NCBI RefSeq assembly: GCF_003217575.1
Contig: NZ_QJTC01000008.1
Coordinates: forward strand, 1-64,000
Length of the DNA: 64,000 bases
Reading direction: 5' to 3'
Source: Xylophilus ampelinus
GTDB taxonomy: Bacteria > Pseudomonadota > Gammaproteobacteria > Burkholderiales > Burkholderiaceae_C
Positions 9,598-18,671 of this stretch are shown one piece after another. The notes beneath the pieces are model-generated. The model made no database searches. It was not told where the DNA came from and worked only from the letters and a program-made list of their open reading frames with translations. Position numbers and translations under genes: made by a program. The first letter of the stretch is position 1. Every line of letters begins with the position of its first letter.

Positions 9598-11145
9598 ATG
9601 AGCCCTTCATCGATGCCTTCTGCCGCGCTACTGCCGGTGTCGGTGCCGCACGGCATGCCACCGCACACGCCGGCCCAGAGCCCGCGGCTGCGGCTGGTGA
9701 TGGCGCACGAGCTGCGCCTGCTGTTGGCCGAGCGCACGCTGTGGCTCGCCGGCGCGCTGTTCGCGCTGCTGATCTGCTACGCCCTCTACAACGGAGTAGT
9801 GCAGACCACCGCCCGCGACCGTGCGCAGGCCGCCCTGGTGCGGAACGACACCGCCACCCGTGCCGCCCAGCTGGAGCGGCTGCAACGCATCATGGTCGGC
9901 ACCGAGCCCGGCACGCCCTTCGGCAAACCGGCCAATCCCGAGCATATGGGCGGCAGCTTCGGCGCCCACCATGTCTGGATGCCGAGCGCGCCGCTGGCGC
10001 CGTTGGCGCTGGGCCAGGCCGACCTCTACCCCAGCCAGTTCCAGGTGGACTACCAAAGCAAGGTGAACTTCATACACAACGACGACATCGAGAATCCCTG
10101 GAACCTGCTCAGTGGACACTTCGACCTGGCCTTCGTGGTGGTCTACCTGCTGCCCCTGCTGATCTTCTCGATCGGCTACAACCTTCTGTCGGTCGAGCGC
10201 GAGAATGGCACGCTGCGGCTGCTGCTGTCGCAGCCGCTGGCGCTCGGCACGCTGCTGCTCGGCAAGGTAGCCGCGCGTGCCGCAGTGCTGCTCGGGCTGG
10301 CAGTGCTGGTGCCGGCCGGCGTGCTGCTGGGTTTGCGGCCCGGGGCCACCCTGGCCGCTGGCGCCAGCGCCCTTTGGTGGGTGCTGCTGGTGAGTGGCTA
10401 TGCGCTGTTCTGGTTCGCGCTGGTAGTGGCGGTGAATGCGCTCGGCAGGTCCTCGGCCACCAACGCCATGCTGCTGGTGATCGGCTGGGTGCTGGTGGTG
10501 CTGGTGGCACCGGTGCTGCTGGCCCTGGCGGTGACGGCGGTCAGCCCGGCCCCGTCGCGCGCCGAGCCGGCGGGCCACATCCGCGCGGTGACGGCCGATG
10601 CCATGGCCCGCAATTCCGTGTTGCTGGCCACCGACTACAAGCACCTGAGTCAGCCCGAGACGCTGGTGCCCCGCGACGGCAGGATCGCGCTGGCCGGACG
10701 TGCCATGGCCAGCTACAGGATCGAGCGCGAGGTCGACGCCGCCATCCAGCCGGCGCTCGACCGCTTCGATGCGCAGCAGGCGCGCCAGCAGGCTCTGGTG
10801 GTGCGCTACGCCGTGCTGTCGCCCGCTGCCGTCGCTTATGAAGGCATGACCGCGCTGGCCGGCAGCGGGCAGCGCCGTCACGCGCATTTCATGACGCAGC
10901 TCGACCGGTACCACGCGGCCTGGAAGCAGTTCTTCTTCTCGCGCATCGACGCAGGCCGGGCGGTGACGCCGGCCGACTTCGCGGCCATGCCCACCTATGC
11001 GTGGCAGGAAGAGGAGCCTGCGCTGGTCGGCCGCATGGCCTTGCGATCGGTCCTGCAGCAGCTGCTGCCGACCCTGGCGCTGCTGGCGCTGGCCGGCTGG
11101 CGGCTGCGCCGCCAGCCGGCACACCTCTCCGACAAACATTTCTGA
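9598..11145 (+). CDS. ABC-2 type permease, DUF3526-like (second of two)
   Basis: The 515-residue protein has the same plan as its upstream neighbour: an N-terminal helix (LWLAGALFALLICYALYNG), a long extracytoplasmic section, and a membrane block with IGYNLLSVERENGTLRLLLS, the ABC-2/NosY-like signature. A second large soluble section and a final helix (LLPTLALLALAGWRL) follow. It starts 11 bp after the first permease and ends 15 bp before the receptor gene. The paired permeases with one ATPase suggest a complete transporter. Related proteins are often annotated as copper-enzyme maturation permeases, but nothing here points to copper. Confidence 0.75.
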   Translation: MSPSSMPSAALLPVSVPHGMPPHTPAQSPRLRLVMAHELRLLLAERTLWLAGALFALLICYALYNGVVQTTARDRAQAALVRNDTATRAAQLERLQRIMVGTEPGTPFGKPANPEHMGGSFGAHHVWMPSAPLAPLALGQADLYPSQFQVDYQSKVNFIHNDDIENPWNLLSGHFDLAFVVVYLLPLLIFSIGYNLLSVERENGTLRLLLSQPLALGTLLLGKVAARAAVLLGLAVLVPAGVLLGLRPGATLAAGASALWWVLLVSGYALFWFALVVAVNALGRSSATNAMLLVIGWVLVVLVAPVLLALAVTAVSPAPSRAEPAGHIRAVTADAMARNSVLLATDYKHLSQPETLVPRDGRIALAGRAMASYRIEREVDAAIQPALDRFDAQQARQQALVVRYAVLSPAAVAYEGMTALAGSGQRRHAHFMTQLDRYHAAWKQFFFSRIDAGRAVTPADFAAMPTYAWQEEEPALVGRMALRSVLQQLLPTLALLALAGWRLRRQPAHLSDKHF

Positions 11146-11160
11146 TCCAGAGAAAACACC

Positions 11161-13347
11161 ATGCATACCCTCGTCCGCACCGCCTTGGCGGCTGCCGCCG
11201 CTGCCATCCAGGCGGCCGGAGCCCAGGCCCGGGCCCCGTCCGCCGAACTCGGCACCGTCGATGTGCGCAGCGTCCGCGATGGCGACACGCTGCAACTGCA
11301 GTCGACGTCCACCAGCGCGTCGCGCCTGGGCCTCACGCTTCGCGAAACGCCGGCCTCGGTCGAAGTGCTGACGCAGGAGGTGCTGCAGCTGCGCGGTGCC
11401 CGCGATTTCAACGAGGCGCTGCGCGGCGCGGCCGGCTTATCGGGCGGTGGTTCGCCGGCCTCGCCGGTCACGCTGTCCACGCGCGGCTTTAGCAACATCC
11501 TCTATCTGTACGACGGTGTGCGTAACTCCGGCGCAGGTGTGGTCAACCGGGTGCAGGACACCTGGAACTACGAGCGCATCGAGGTGCTGAAAGGCCCGGC
11601 CTCGGTACTCAACGGCGACAGTGCCATCGGCGGCATCGTCAACTTCGTGACCAAACGGCCCGATCGCAACAATCCCGCCAACGAGGCGCTGCTGTCTTAC
11701 GGCAGCTACGGCTCGACCCGGGCTGCGGTCGGTCTGGGCGGTGCCGTGGGCGAAACGGGCGCCTATCGCGTCGACTACAGCCGCCACGACACCAGGACCG
11801 GCACGGTTCCGCGCAATGGTGAGCAGGTCGACCACCTGACCACCGGTTTGTCGTTCGACCTGAGCACGGTCACGCGTCTCGACCTGTCGCTGGACTACCT
11901 GCGCGACGACAACCAGGGGTACTGGGGCACGCCGCTGGTGTCCGCCGCATTCGCTAGCCAGGCTACCGGCGTGGTCAGCACGCCTGACGGCCGGGTGATC
12001 GACCGCCGGCTGATCCGTAACAACTACAACGTTCTGGACGACGAAAACACCTCCGAGACCACTACCGTCCGCGCCCGGCTGACGCACCGCCTGGCACCGG
12101 ATTGGACATTGAGGAACGAGTTCACCGCCTACCAGGCGAACCGGGTCTTCAAGAACTCCGAGAGCGCCGTTTTCGTGGCGCCCGACGGCATCGACCGCGA
12201 CCAGACGCTGATCACCCACGACCAGCGGTTCGTCACCAACCGGTTCGACGCGAGCCATCGTGGCGGCATCGGCGGATTCGAGAACCGGTTCGTGTTGGGA
12301 GGCGAGATCGGCAAGACCGATTTCGAAAGCCAGCGCCGCTTCTCCAACGGCAGTGCCGCCACGTCTGGCCGCCTTCGGGTGCCAGCGCTCCTGTCGGGCT
12401 CCGCCTTCTTCGACACCGATCCGGCGCTGACCACCGGCGACGGCAACCGTGTGGACACCAGTACGTCGGTCAGGACCACGGCGCTTTTTGCGGAAGACGC
12501 GGTCAAGTTCACGCCGGATTTGACAGTGGTCGGCGGCCTGCGGCACGACAGGATCGACGTGGGCCGCAACCTCCGCGATCTGAATTTCGGCACCATCACC
12601 GCCTTCGGTACCACCTACCATGCCAACTCCGGCCGGTTGGGGGTGGTCTACGACCTCGGTTCGGGATCCAGTGCTTATGCGCAGTACACCAACGCCACGG
12701 TGCCGGTCGACACGCTCTTTCTTCTGTCCGCAGGCGACGCCGCCTTGCCGCTGTCGCGTGGCAAGCAGATCGAGGTCGGCTTCAAGCAGAGCCTGGCTGC
12801 ACAGCGTCTGGAATGGACGACGGCACTCTACAAGATCGAGCTCGACAACGTTCTTTCGCTCGACCCCGGCAACCCCAACGTCACGATCAACAACGGTCGC
12901 CAGTCGTCGCGTGGCGTGGAGCTGTCGGCTGTCTGGCGCGCCACTCCGCGGTTGTCGCTGTCGGGAAATCTGGCAGCGCTGCAGGCGCAGTTCGACAACC
13001 TGGTGGAAGCAGGCGGTGTTTCGCGTGCGGGCAACACACCCACCGACACGCCCGAGCGTGTAGCCAATCTGTTCGTCAACTACCGCTTCAGCACGCTGCC
13101 GGTCAATCTCTATATGGGCGTGAACCATACCGGAGCGTCCTATACCGACACCGCCAATCTGATCCGCATGAACGGCTACACCACGGCCGATGCGGCCGTC
13201 AGCTACCGGTTGCAGAAGGCGCTGCTGAGCTTTCGCATCCGCAACCTGACCGACCGGCTCTATGCGTATTACGGTGGCCGGGCGGAGAGCCAGGTGCTGA
13301 TTGCGCCCACGCGCACCTTCGAGGTATCGGCCAAGTTCGATTTCTGA
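11161..13347 (+). CDS. TonB-dependent siderophore-type outer-membrane receptor
   Basis: The 728-residue protein has a signal peptide (about 1-24, ending AGAQA), then ELGTVDVRS, which may include the TonB box. The plug domain is marked by RETPASVEVLTQEVLQLRGA, STRGF, YLYDGVRNSG, ERIEVLKGPASVLNGDSAIGG and VNFVTKRP. A beta-barrel follows and ends in TRTFEVSAKFDF with the expected aromatic last residue. The family imports ferric siderophores across the outer membrane using TonB energy. It is the last gene of a four-gene unit with an ABC-2 transporter, 15 bp after the second permease. The Fur-like site at 7359 supports iron control. The ligand is unknown. Confidence 0.9.
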   Translation: MHTLVRTALAAAAAAIQAAGAQARAPSAELGTVDVRSVRDGDTLQLQSTSTSASRLGLTLRETPASVEVLTQEVLQLRGARDFNEALRGAAGLSGGGSPASPVTLSTRGFSNILYLYDGVRNSGAGVVNRVQDTWNYERIEVLKGPASVLNGDSAIGGIVNFVTKRPDRNNPANEALLSYGSYGSTRAAVGLGGAVGETGAYRVDYSRHDTRTGTVPRNGEQVDHLTTGLSFDLSTVTRLDLSLDYLRDDNQGYWGTPLVSAAFASQATGVVSTPDGRVIDRRLIRNNYNVLDDENTSETTTVRARLTHRLAPDWTLRNEFTAYQANRVFKNSESAVFVAPDGIDRDQTLITHDQRFVTNRFDASHRGGIGGFENRFVLGGEIGKTDFESQRRFSNGSAATSGRLRVPALLSGSAFFDTDPALTTGDGNRVDTSTSVRTTALFAEDAVKFTPDLTVVGGLRHDRIDVGRNLRDLNFGTITAFGTTYHANSGRLGVVYDLGSGSSAYAQYTNATVPVDTLFLLSAGDAALPLSRGKQIEVGFKQSLAAQRLEWTTALYKIELDNVLSLDPGNPNVTINNGRQSSRGVELSAVWRATPRLSLSGNLAALQAQFDNLVEAGGVSRAGNTPTDTPERVANLFVNYRFSTLPVNLYMGVNHTGASYTDTANLIRMNGYTTADAAVSYRLQKALLSFRIRNLTDRLYAYYGGRAESQVLIAPTRTFEVSAKFDF

Positions 13348-13480
13348 GCACCGTCCTTACTGCGGGTGCTTCTGGCGGGCGCGCCGTCGGCAGGCCCGGG
13401 CGAGATCGGGGGTGACGAATCACCGCGGCGTAGGAGCCGTCCGCTTGTCGCCACCGGGTGCGCTGGCTAGAGTCAAGCGC

Positions 13481-16069
13481 ATGACTCGCCCCGACCCCCT
13501 CGACGCCTACCGCCGCAAACGTGATTTCACCGTCACGCCGGAACCGCAGGAGGGCGGCGAGACAAGCGCCGATGCGCTGCGCTTCGTCGTTCAGAAGCAC
13601 TGGGCCAGCCGCCTGCACTACGACCTGCGGCTGGAGATCGACGGTACGATGAAGAGCTGGGCCGTGCCCAAAGGCCCCAGCCTGGACCCGCACGACAAGC
13701 GGATGGCGGTGCAGGTGGAGGACCACCCGATCGCCTATAACCTCTTCGAGGGCGACATCCCGCCAAAGCAATACGGTGCGGGCAAGGTCATCGTCTGGGA
13801 CAAGGGCACCTGGGCGCCGCAGGACGATCCGGCGCGCGGCTGGAAGGCGGGCAAGCTGAAGTTCGCGCTGCACGGCCACAAGTTGCATGGCCACTGGACG
13901 CTGGTGCGGATGCACGGCAAGCGTGCGGAAGAAGAGAAGCAGCCGCCCTGGTTGCTGATCAAGGAGAACGACATCCATGCCCGGTCGGCCGACGCGTTCG
14001 ACGTGGTCGAGGCACAGCCCGACAGCGTGGGCTGCCTGCCCGATCCTGCGGTGCCCCGAGCGTCGTCACGGGCCGAGAATACGGGTCCTGACCCGGTCTC
14101 GCCCATCGGGTGCTCCAAGGCCGCCGCACCTGCGAGGCCTCCGCGCGGCAAGGCGGCCGCTCTGCCCGAGAGCCTGTCCCCTCAGTTGGCGACGCTGGCC
14201 TCCGCGCCGCCGACCGACACCGCCGCCTGGATCTTCGAGCTGAAATTCGACGGCTACCGCTTGCTCGCCCGCAAGCAGCACGGCAATGTCCGGCTCTTCA
14301 CCCGCAACGGACTGGACTGGACGGCACGCATGCCGAAGATCGCCGCAGCCGTGGAGGCGCTCCCGTTCGCGTCGGGCTGGCTCGATGGCGAGGTGGTGGT
14401 TTTGGGCGCCGACGGCGCGCCGGACTTCCAGGCGCTGCAGAACGCGTTCGAGCGGCCGGCACGGCGCTGCGGCGTTGCCGCCGGCATCGTCTACTACGTC
14501 TTCGACCTCGCCTTCCACGGTGGCGAGGACCTGCGTCCGCTGCCGCTCGACGACCGCCGTGCGCGGTTGCAGGCGATGCTGGGCGGACGATCCGGCACCG
14601 ACTCGCTGGTGCGTTTCAGCGAAGCCTTCGATGCGCCGCCCGGTGATTTGGCGGTGTCGGCCTGCAAGCTCGGTTTCGAAGGGGTCATCGGCAAGCGGCG
14701 CGATGCGCCGTATACCGGCCGCCGCTCGGCCGACTGGATCAAGCTCAAGTGCGGTAAACGCCAGGAGTTCGTGATCGGCGGCTACACCGATCCCAAGGGC
14801 TCGCGCCAAGGACTCGGCTCCTTATTGTTGGGCGTGCACGACGACGATGGAACCCTGCGCTACGCAGGCAACGTCGGCACCGGTTTCAGCGAGCACACTT
14901 TGCAGACGCTGCACGAAGCCCTGGCGGCGCAAGCGACCGAACAGAGCCCGTTCGCCGACACGGACGGCATCGCCCGGGGTGCGCACTGGGTCCGTCCGGT
15001 GCTGCTGGCCGAGGTGTCTTTCGCGCAATGGACCCGCATCCAACGCATCCGGCACGCCGTGTTCCAGGGACTGCGCAGCGACAAGCCGGCGCGCGTCATC
15101 GTACAGGAGCGGTCCATGGCCATCGATTCCCTCACCAAGAAGGACCGCGCCGCCCGCAAGAATGCGTCGGATGCACTGCCGATCGGCATGAAGGTGACGC
15201 ACGGCGACCGTGTCGTCGACCCGAAAAGCGGGCTGCGCAAGATCGACCTGGTGCGCTACTACGCCACCGTGGCGCCGCTGATGCTGGAGCATATGCAGGG
15301 ACGGCCCACGTCGTTCGTGCGTGCGCCGTCGGGCGTGGACGGCGAGCTGTTCTTCCAGAAGCATGCCGAAGGCGAGGGCATGCCTGCCGTGCGGCGGCTC
15401 GATCCGGCGCTCGACCCCGGCCACGCGCCGCTGCTGGAAGTGGCCTCGGCCGATGCCCTGCTGCAGGCCGTCCAGATGAACGTGCTGGAATTCCACACCT
15501 GGAACGCCCGCCACGACCGCATCGAGCGGCCCGACCGCATGACATTCGATATCGACCCGGGCGAAGGCGTGCCCTGGGAGCAGGTGCAGCAGGCGGCGGT
15601 TCTGGTGCGAGTGGCGCTGGAGGAACTAGGCCTGCCCGCCTTTCTGAAGACCAGCGGCGGCAAGGGCCTGCACGTGGTGGTGCCGATCAAGCGGCTCCAC
15701 GGCTGGGACGCGGTCAAGGGGTTCTCGGAAGCGGTGGCCCGGCACCTGGCGCGCACGATCCCCTCGCGCTTCGTCGCCAAGAGCGGGCCGCGCAACCGGG
15801 TCGGCAAGATCTACGTCGATTTCCTGCGCAACGGGCGCGGCGCCACGACCGTGGCAGCTTGGTCGGCACGGTCGCGTCCGGGGATGGGGATTTCGGTTCC
15901 GCTGGAATGGGATGAACTGGAAACGCTCACCAGTGGTGCGCATTGGACGGTACGGACCGTCGATGCGCGGCTTCGGCCGGGCAATGCACCCTGGGCCGGC
16001 TATGCCGCCGCGGCCGTGTCGTTGACGCCGGCGCTCAAGGTGCTGGCCCGCAACGGCGGCAGGGCATAG
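13481..16069 (+). CDS. ligD: ATP-dependent multidomain DNA ligase D (phosphoesterase-ligase-polymerase)
   Basis: The 862-residue protein carries the three activities of bacterial non-homologous end joining. First is a 3'-phosphoesterase domain (about 15-165; HWASRLHYDLRLEIDG, QYGAGKVIVWDKG). Second is an ATP-dependent ligase (about 225-525) with motif I ELKFDGYR, nucleotidylated lysine K255. Third is an archaeo-eukaryotic-primase-like polymerase (about 570-860) with FDIDPG and KTSGGKGLHVVVPIK. The ATG at 13481 starts MTRPDPLDAYRRKRDF, typical of the family; an earlier in-frame start would overlap the receptor gene. The partner Ku is not in the window. A Pro/Ala-rich linker joins the first two domains. 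Confidence 0.93.
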   Translation: MTRPDPLDAYRRKRDFTVTPEPQEGGETSADALRFVVQKHWASRLHYDLRLEIDGTMKSWAVPKGPSLDPHDKRMAVQVEDHPIAYNLFEGDIPPKQYGAGKVIVWDKGTWAPQDDPARGWKAGKLKFALHGHKLHGHWTLVRMHGKRAEEEKQPPWLLIKENDIHARSADAFDVVEAQPDSVGCLPDPAVPRASSRAENTGPDPVSPIGCSKAAAPARPPRGKAAALPESLSPQLATLASAPPTDTAAWIFELKFDGYRLLARKQHGNVRLFTRNGLDWTARMPKIAAAVEALPFASGWLDGEVVVLGADGAPDFQALQNAFERPARRCGVAAGIVYYVFDLAFHGGEDLRPLPLDDRRARLQAMLGGRSGTDSLVRFSEAFDAPPGDLAVSACKLGFEGVIGKRRDAPYTGRRSADWIKLKCGKRQEFVIGGYTDPKGSRQGLGSLLLGVHDDDGTLRYAGNVGTGFSEHTLQTLHEALAAQATEQSPFADTDGIARGAHWVRPVLLAEVSFAQWTRIQRIRHAVFQGLRSDKPARVIVQERSMAIDSLTKKDRAARKNASDALPIGMKVTHGDRVVDPKSGLRKIDLVRYYATVAPLMLEHMQGRPTSFVRAPSGVDGELFFQKHAEGEGMPAVRRLDPALDPGHAPLLEVASADALLQAVQMNVLEFHTWNARHDRIERPDRMTFDIDPGEGVPWEQVQQAAVLVRVALEELGLPAFLKTSGGKGLHVVVPIKRLHGWDAVKGFSEAVARHLARTIPSRFVAKSGPRNRVGKIYVDFLRNGRGATTVAAWSARSRPGMGISVPLEWDELETLTSGAHWTVRTVDARLRPGNAPWAGYAAAAVSLTPALKVLARNGGRA

Positions 16070-16081
16070 CGAGAGGGCAGG

Positions 16082-16165
16082 TCAACGCTTGCGGTCGCGC
16101 TCGTCGTAGGGCCAGCATGCAGCGGGACGGGGACCGGTGACGGGGAGGGTTGCGGGTGTGGGCAT
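16082..16165 (-). CDS. Possible 27-residue microprotein
   Basis: A short frame starts with ATG at 16165, about ten bases after GAAGGAG, a strong ribosome-binding site, and ends with TGA 13 bp beyond the converging ligD stop. The product is Pro- and Arg-rich and ends WPYDERDRKR. I do not recognise it. The start signal is better than that of many neighbours, but the frame is so short that chance cannot be excluded. Confidence 0.3.
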   Translation of the reverse strand: MPTPATLPVTGPRPAACWPYDERDRKR

Positions 16166-16338
16166 GGCGAACTCCTTCGATCGCACTACAACGGGTCGGC
16201 GCTACGGCGGGTTGACGCGATGGGTGTGTCGGACCGTAAATTTCGATGGTGCGCTGCACCATGCCCACAGCCTTACAGGCCGGCAGCTGCGCCGCTTCGT
16301 AGCGCAAGGCTTCCCGCCCGCTGGGCGGTCGAACGGCC

Positions 16339-16456
16339 TTAGAGCGGCTAACACAACCCTTCTGGCGTCGTTGCCGCACCTTGTCGTACTACTCGTACTG
16401 TCTGCGATGCGGCGCCTAGCCAGAACCGCTTCGCTGGGTTGTGTTAGCCGCTCTTA
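16339..16456. repeat. Palindromic interspersed element ending in the metK stop codon (copy 2)
   Basis: The left arm TTAGAGCGGCTAACACAACC and the right arm GGTTGTGTTAGCCGCTCTTA are nearly perfect inverted repeats about 80 bp apart. The right end contains the metK stop (TAA on the minus strand). It shares the TTAGAGC terminus with the elements at 7191 and 37332, but its interior is different. The rest of the 16166-16338 stretch shows no gene. Confidence 0.75.
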
Positions 16457-17635
16457 CAGGCCGGCAGCTGTGCGCAGCTGCGCCGCCTTGTCCGTCTTTT
16501 CCCAGGTGAACTCGGGCTCTTCGCGGCCGAAGTGGCCGTAGGCGGCGGTCTTCTGGTAGATCGGGCGCAGCAGGTCCAGCATCTGGATGATGCCCTTCGG
16601 GCGCAGATCGAAGTGGTCGGTGACCAGCTCGGCGATCCGCGCGTCAGGGATCACGCCGGTGCCTTCGGTGTAGACGGTGACGTTCATCGGCCGGGCCACG
16701 CCGATCGCGTAGGCCACCTGAATCTGGCACTGGCGTGCCAGGCCGGCGGCGACGATGTTCTTGGCCACGTAGCGGGCGGCGTAGGCGGCCGAGCGGTCGA
16801 CCTTCGTCGGGTCCTTGCCGCTGAAGGCGCCGCCGCCGTGCGGGCAGGCACCGCCGTAGGTGTCGACGATGATCTTGCGGCCGGTCAGGCCGCAGTCGCC
16901 CTGCGGGCCGCCCACGACGAAGCGGCCGGTGGGGTTGATCAGGTACTTAGTGTCCTGCAGCCACTCCTTGGGTAGTACCGGCTTGATGATCTCCTCGATC
17001 ACCGCCTCGATGAAGCTGGCCTTCATCGTCTTGGGCGTCTCGCTCTGGTCGGGGTGGTGCTGGGTGGAGAGCACCACCGTGTCGATGCTGTGCGGCTTGC
17101 CGTCGACGTAGCGCATCGTCACCTGGCTCTTGGCGTCGGGGCGCAGGAAGGGCAAGCGCCCGTCCTTGCGCAGCTGGGCCTGGCGTTCGACCAGGCGGTG
17201 GGCATAGTAGATCGGCGCGGGCATAAGCTCGGGCGTCTCGTCGCAGGCGTAGCCGAACATCAGGCCCTGGTCGCCGGCGCCGGTGTTCAGGTGGTCGTCG
17301 GAGGCCTGGTCGACGCCCTGGGCGATGTCGTTGCTCTGCTTGTCGTAGGCGACCAGCACCGCGCAGCCCTTGTAGTCTATGCCGTAGTCGGTGTTGTCGT
17401 AGCCGATGCGCTTGATCGTGTCGCGGGCGACCTGGATGTAGTCGACGTGCGCGTTGGTGGTGATCTCGCCGGCCAGGACCACCAGGCCGGTGTTGGTCAG
17501 CGTCTCGGCGGCGACGCGGCTGCGCGAGTCCTGCTCGAAGATCGCGTCGAGGATGGCGTCGGAGATCTGGTCGGCCACCTTGTCGGGATGGCCTTCGGAG
17601 ACGGATTCGGAAGTGAAGAGAAAGTCGTTCGCCAT
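16454..17635 (-). CDS. metK: S-adenosylmethionine synthase
   Basis: The 393-residue protein is full length for MetK, which makes S-adenosylmethionine from methionine and ATP in the cytoplasm. It contains [20 protein letters not shown], the [12 protein letters not shown] loop, [18 protein letters not shown] and a C-terminal [17 protein letters not shown] chose the ATG at 17635, nine bases after GGAG, over the ATG at 17641, which is too close to GGAG. The stop codon lies inside the palindromic repeat at 16339-16456. A SAM-II-type riboswitch precedes it, which implies feedback control by its product. Confidence 0.97.
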   Translation of the reverse strand: MANDFLFTSESVSEGHPDKVADQISDAILDAIFEQDSRSRVAAETLTNTGLVVLAGEITTNAHVDYIQVARDTIKRIGYDNTDYGIDYKGCAVLVAYDKQSNDIAQGVDQASDDHLNTGAGDQGLMFGYACDETPELMPAPIYYAHRLVERQAQLRKDGRLPFLRPDAKSQVTMRYVDGKPHSIDTVVLSTQHHPDQSETPKTMKASFIEAVIEEIIKPVLPKEWLQDTKYLINPTGRFVVGGPQGDCGLTGRKIIVDTYGGACPHGGGAFSGKDPTKVDRSAAYAARYVAKNIVAAGLARQCQIQVAYAIGVARPMNVTVYTEGTGVIPDARIAELVTDHFDLRPKGIIQMLDLLRPIYQKTAAYGHFGREEPEFTWEKTDKAAQLRTAAGL

Positions 17636-17693
17636 TTGCATAAACTCCAGTGTTGCGGCTTGGGGCGCTGCCCGGGCCTGGAGCCTTGGCGAA

Positions 17694-17754
17694 CGCTTTA
17701 GCAGTTGTTTTTAACGTCGCCCTGCAAGTTGCTCATTTAACTCGGCGACCGAGG
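17694..17754 (-). promoter_or_regulatory. SAM-II-type riboswitch in the metK leader
   Basis: On the minus strand a six-base-pair P1 stem is formed by GTCGCC (17744-17749) and GGCGAC (17716-17721). The loop contains GAGTTAA and CTTGCAG, and the 3' side reads CGTTAAAAACAACTGCTAAAG. GCAG in the loop can pair with CTGC downstream to form the H-type pseudoknot of the SAM-II class. The blocks CTTGCAG, CGTTAAA and GCTAAAG match those I know from the alphaproteobacterial metA motif. An alternative hairpin, CTCGG-TCG-CCGAG, would compete with P1. Downstream, CTCCAG could pair with the CTGGAG that carries the metK ribosome-binding site. Confidence 0.75.
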
Positions 17755-17770
17755 CATTCTAGCCTGCGCC

Positions 17771-17790
17771 GTCCGTCCGTCCGTTCGTCC
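17771..17790 (+). repeat. Tetranucleotide repeat (GTCC) in the lpxL leader
   Basis: GTCCGTCCGTCCGTTCGTCC is five units, one with a single change. It ends nine bases before the ATG of the first acyltransferase gene, in the short divergent space between metK and that gene. Slippage would alter promoter-to-start spacing. Confidence 0.7.
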
Positions 17791-17798
17791 CTCTGCCG

Positions 17799-18671
17799 AT
17801 GCTCCGTCTCCTCTCCCGGCTTCCTCTGCCCCTGCTGCACCTGCTCGGCGCCGTGCTGGGTTGGGTGGCGTTCCTGTCGTCGGCGCCGTACCGCCGGTGT
17901 TTTATGGCCAACGCGCGGCAGGCGGGCTTGCCTTTCGGTGCGGTGCGCGGCGCGGTGGCCCATGCCGGTCGGATGGTGGCCGAGCTGCCGCGCCTTTGGT
18001 TCGGCACGCCGCCGGCCTGGCGGTGGGACGACGGCGGCTCCATTGCCCGGGCCTACGCGGCCGGACGTGGCATCCTGTTCTTGACGCCGCACCTGGGCGG
18101 TTTCGAGGCTTCGCCCCAGGCGCTCGCCGCCGACTATGGCCCGCGCCACGGGCCGATGACGATCCTCTACCGCCCGGCCCGCCAGCCCTGGCTGGACCGC
18201 ACCATGGCCGCGGCGCGCGACCGGCCGCACCTGGCCGCCGTGCCCACCACCCTGGCCGGTGTGCGCCAGATGCTACGCGCGCTGAAGCGCGGCGAGGCCG
18301 TCGGCCTCTTGCCCGACCAGGTGCCGCCCGACGGCATGGGCCGCTGGTCGCCCTTCTTCGGTCGCGAGGCCTACACGATGACGCTGGCGGCGCGCTTGGC
18401 CCAGCAGTCGGGCGCGACGGTACTGCTGGCCTGGAGCGAGCGCCTGCCCCGCGGCTGCGGCTTCCTGGTGCATGTCGAGTCGCGCGCCACGCCGCTGCCC
18501 GCCGCGCTGGACGACGCGGTCGATGCGCTCAACGCCGACATGGAGCGGCTGATCCGCCAGTGTCCGCAGCAGTACCTGTGGGGCTACGCCCGCTACAAGG
18601 CGCCGCGCGCCGAGACGGCGCCGACGGCCACCGAAACGACGACGGCGACGACCGGGGAGGGTGCCGCATGA
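17799..18671 (+). CDS. Lysophospholipid/lipid A acyltransferase, LpxL/HtrB family (first paralogue)
   Basis: The 290-residue protein belongs to the LpxL/HtrB acyltransferases, which add secondary acyl chains to lipid A at the inner membrane. The HX4E motif is HLGGFE (H98, E103). The substrate loop is LLPDQVPPDGMGRWSPFFGREAYTM, close to the family's PDQ-pp--G--a-FFG-pa-T. An N-terminal hydrophobic segment anchors it. The C-terminus after QQYLWGYARYK is a Thr/Ala-rich tail. The gene overlaps the next one by four bases (ATGA), implying coupling. A tetranucleotide repeat lies directly upstream. Which lipid A position it acylates cannot be told. Confidence 0.85.
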   Translation: MLRLLSRLPLPLLHLLGAVLGWVAFLSSAPYRRCFMANARQAGLPFGAVRGAVAHAGRMVAELPRLWFGTPPAWRWDDGGSIARAYAAGRGILFLTPHLGGFEASPQALAADYGPRHGPMTILYRPARQPWLDRTMAAARDRPHLAAVPTTLAGVRQMLRALKRGEAVGLLPDQVPPDGMGRWSPFFGREAYTMTLAARLAQQSGATVLLAWSERLPRGCGFLVHVESRATPLPAALDDAVDALNADMERLIRQCPQQYLWGYARYKAPRAETAPTATETTTATTGEGAA

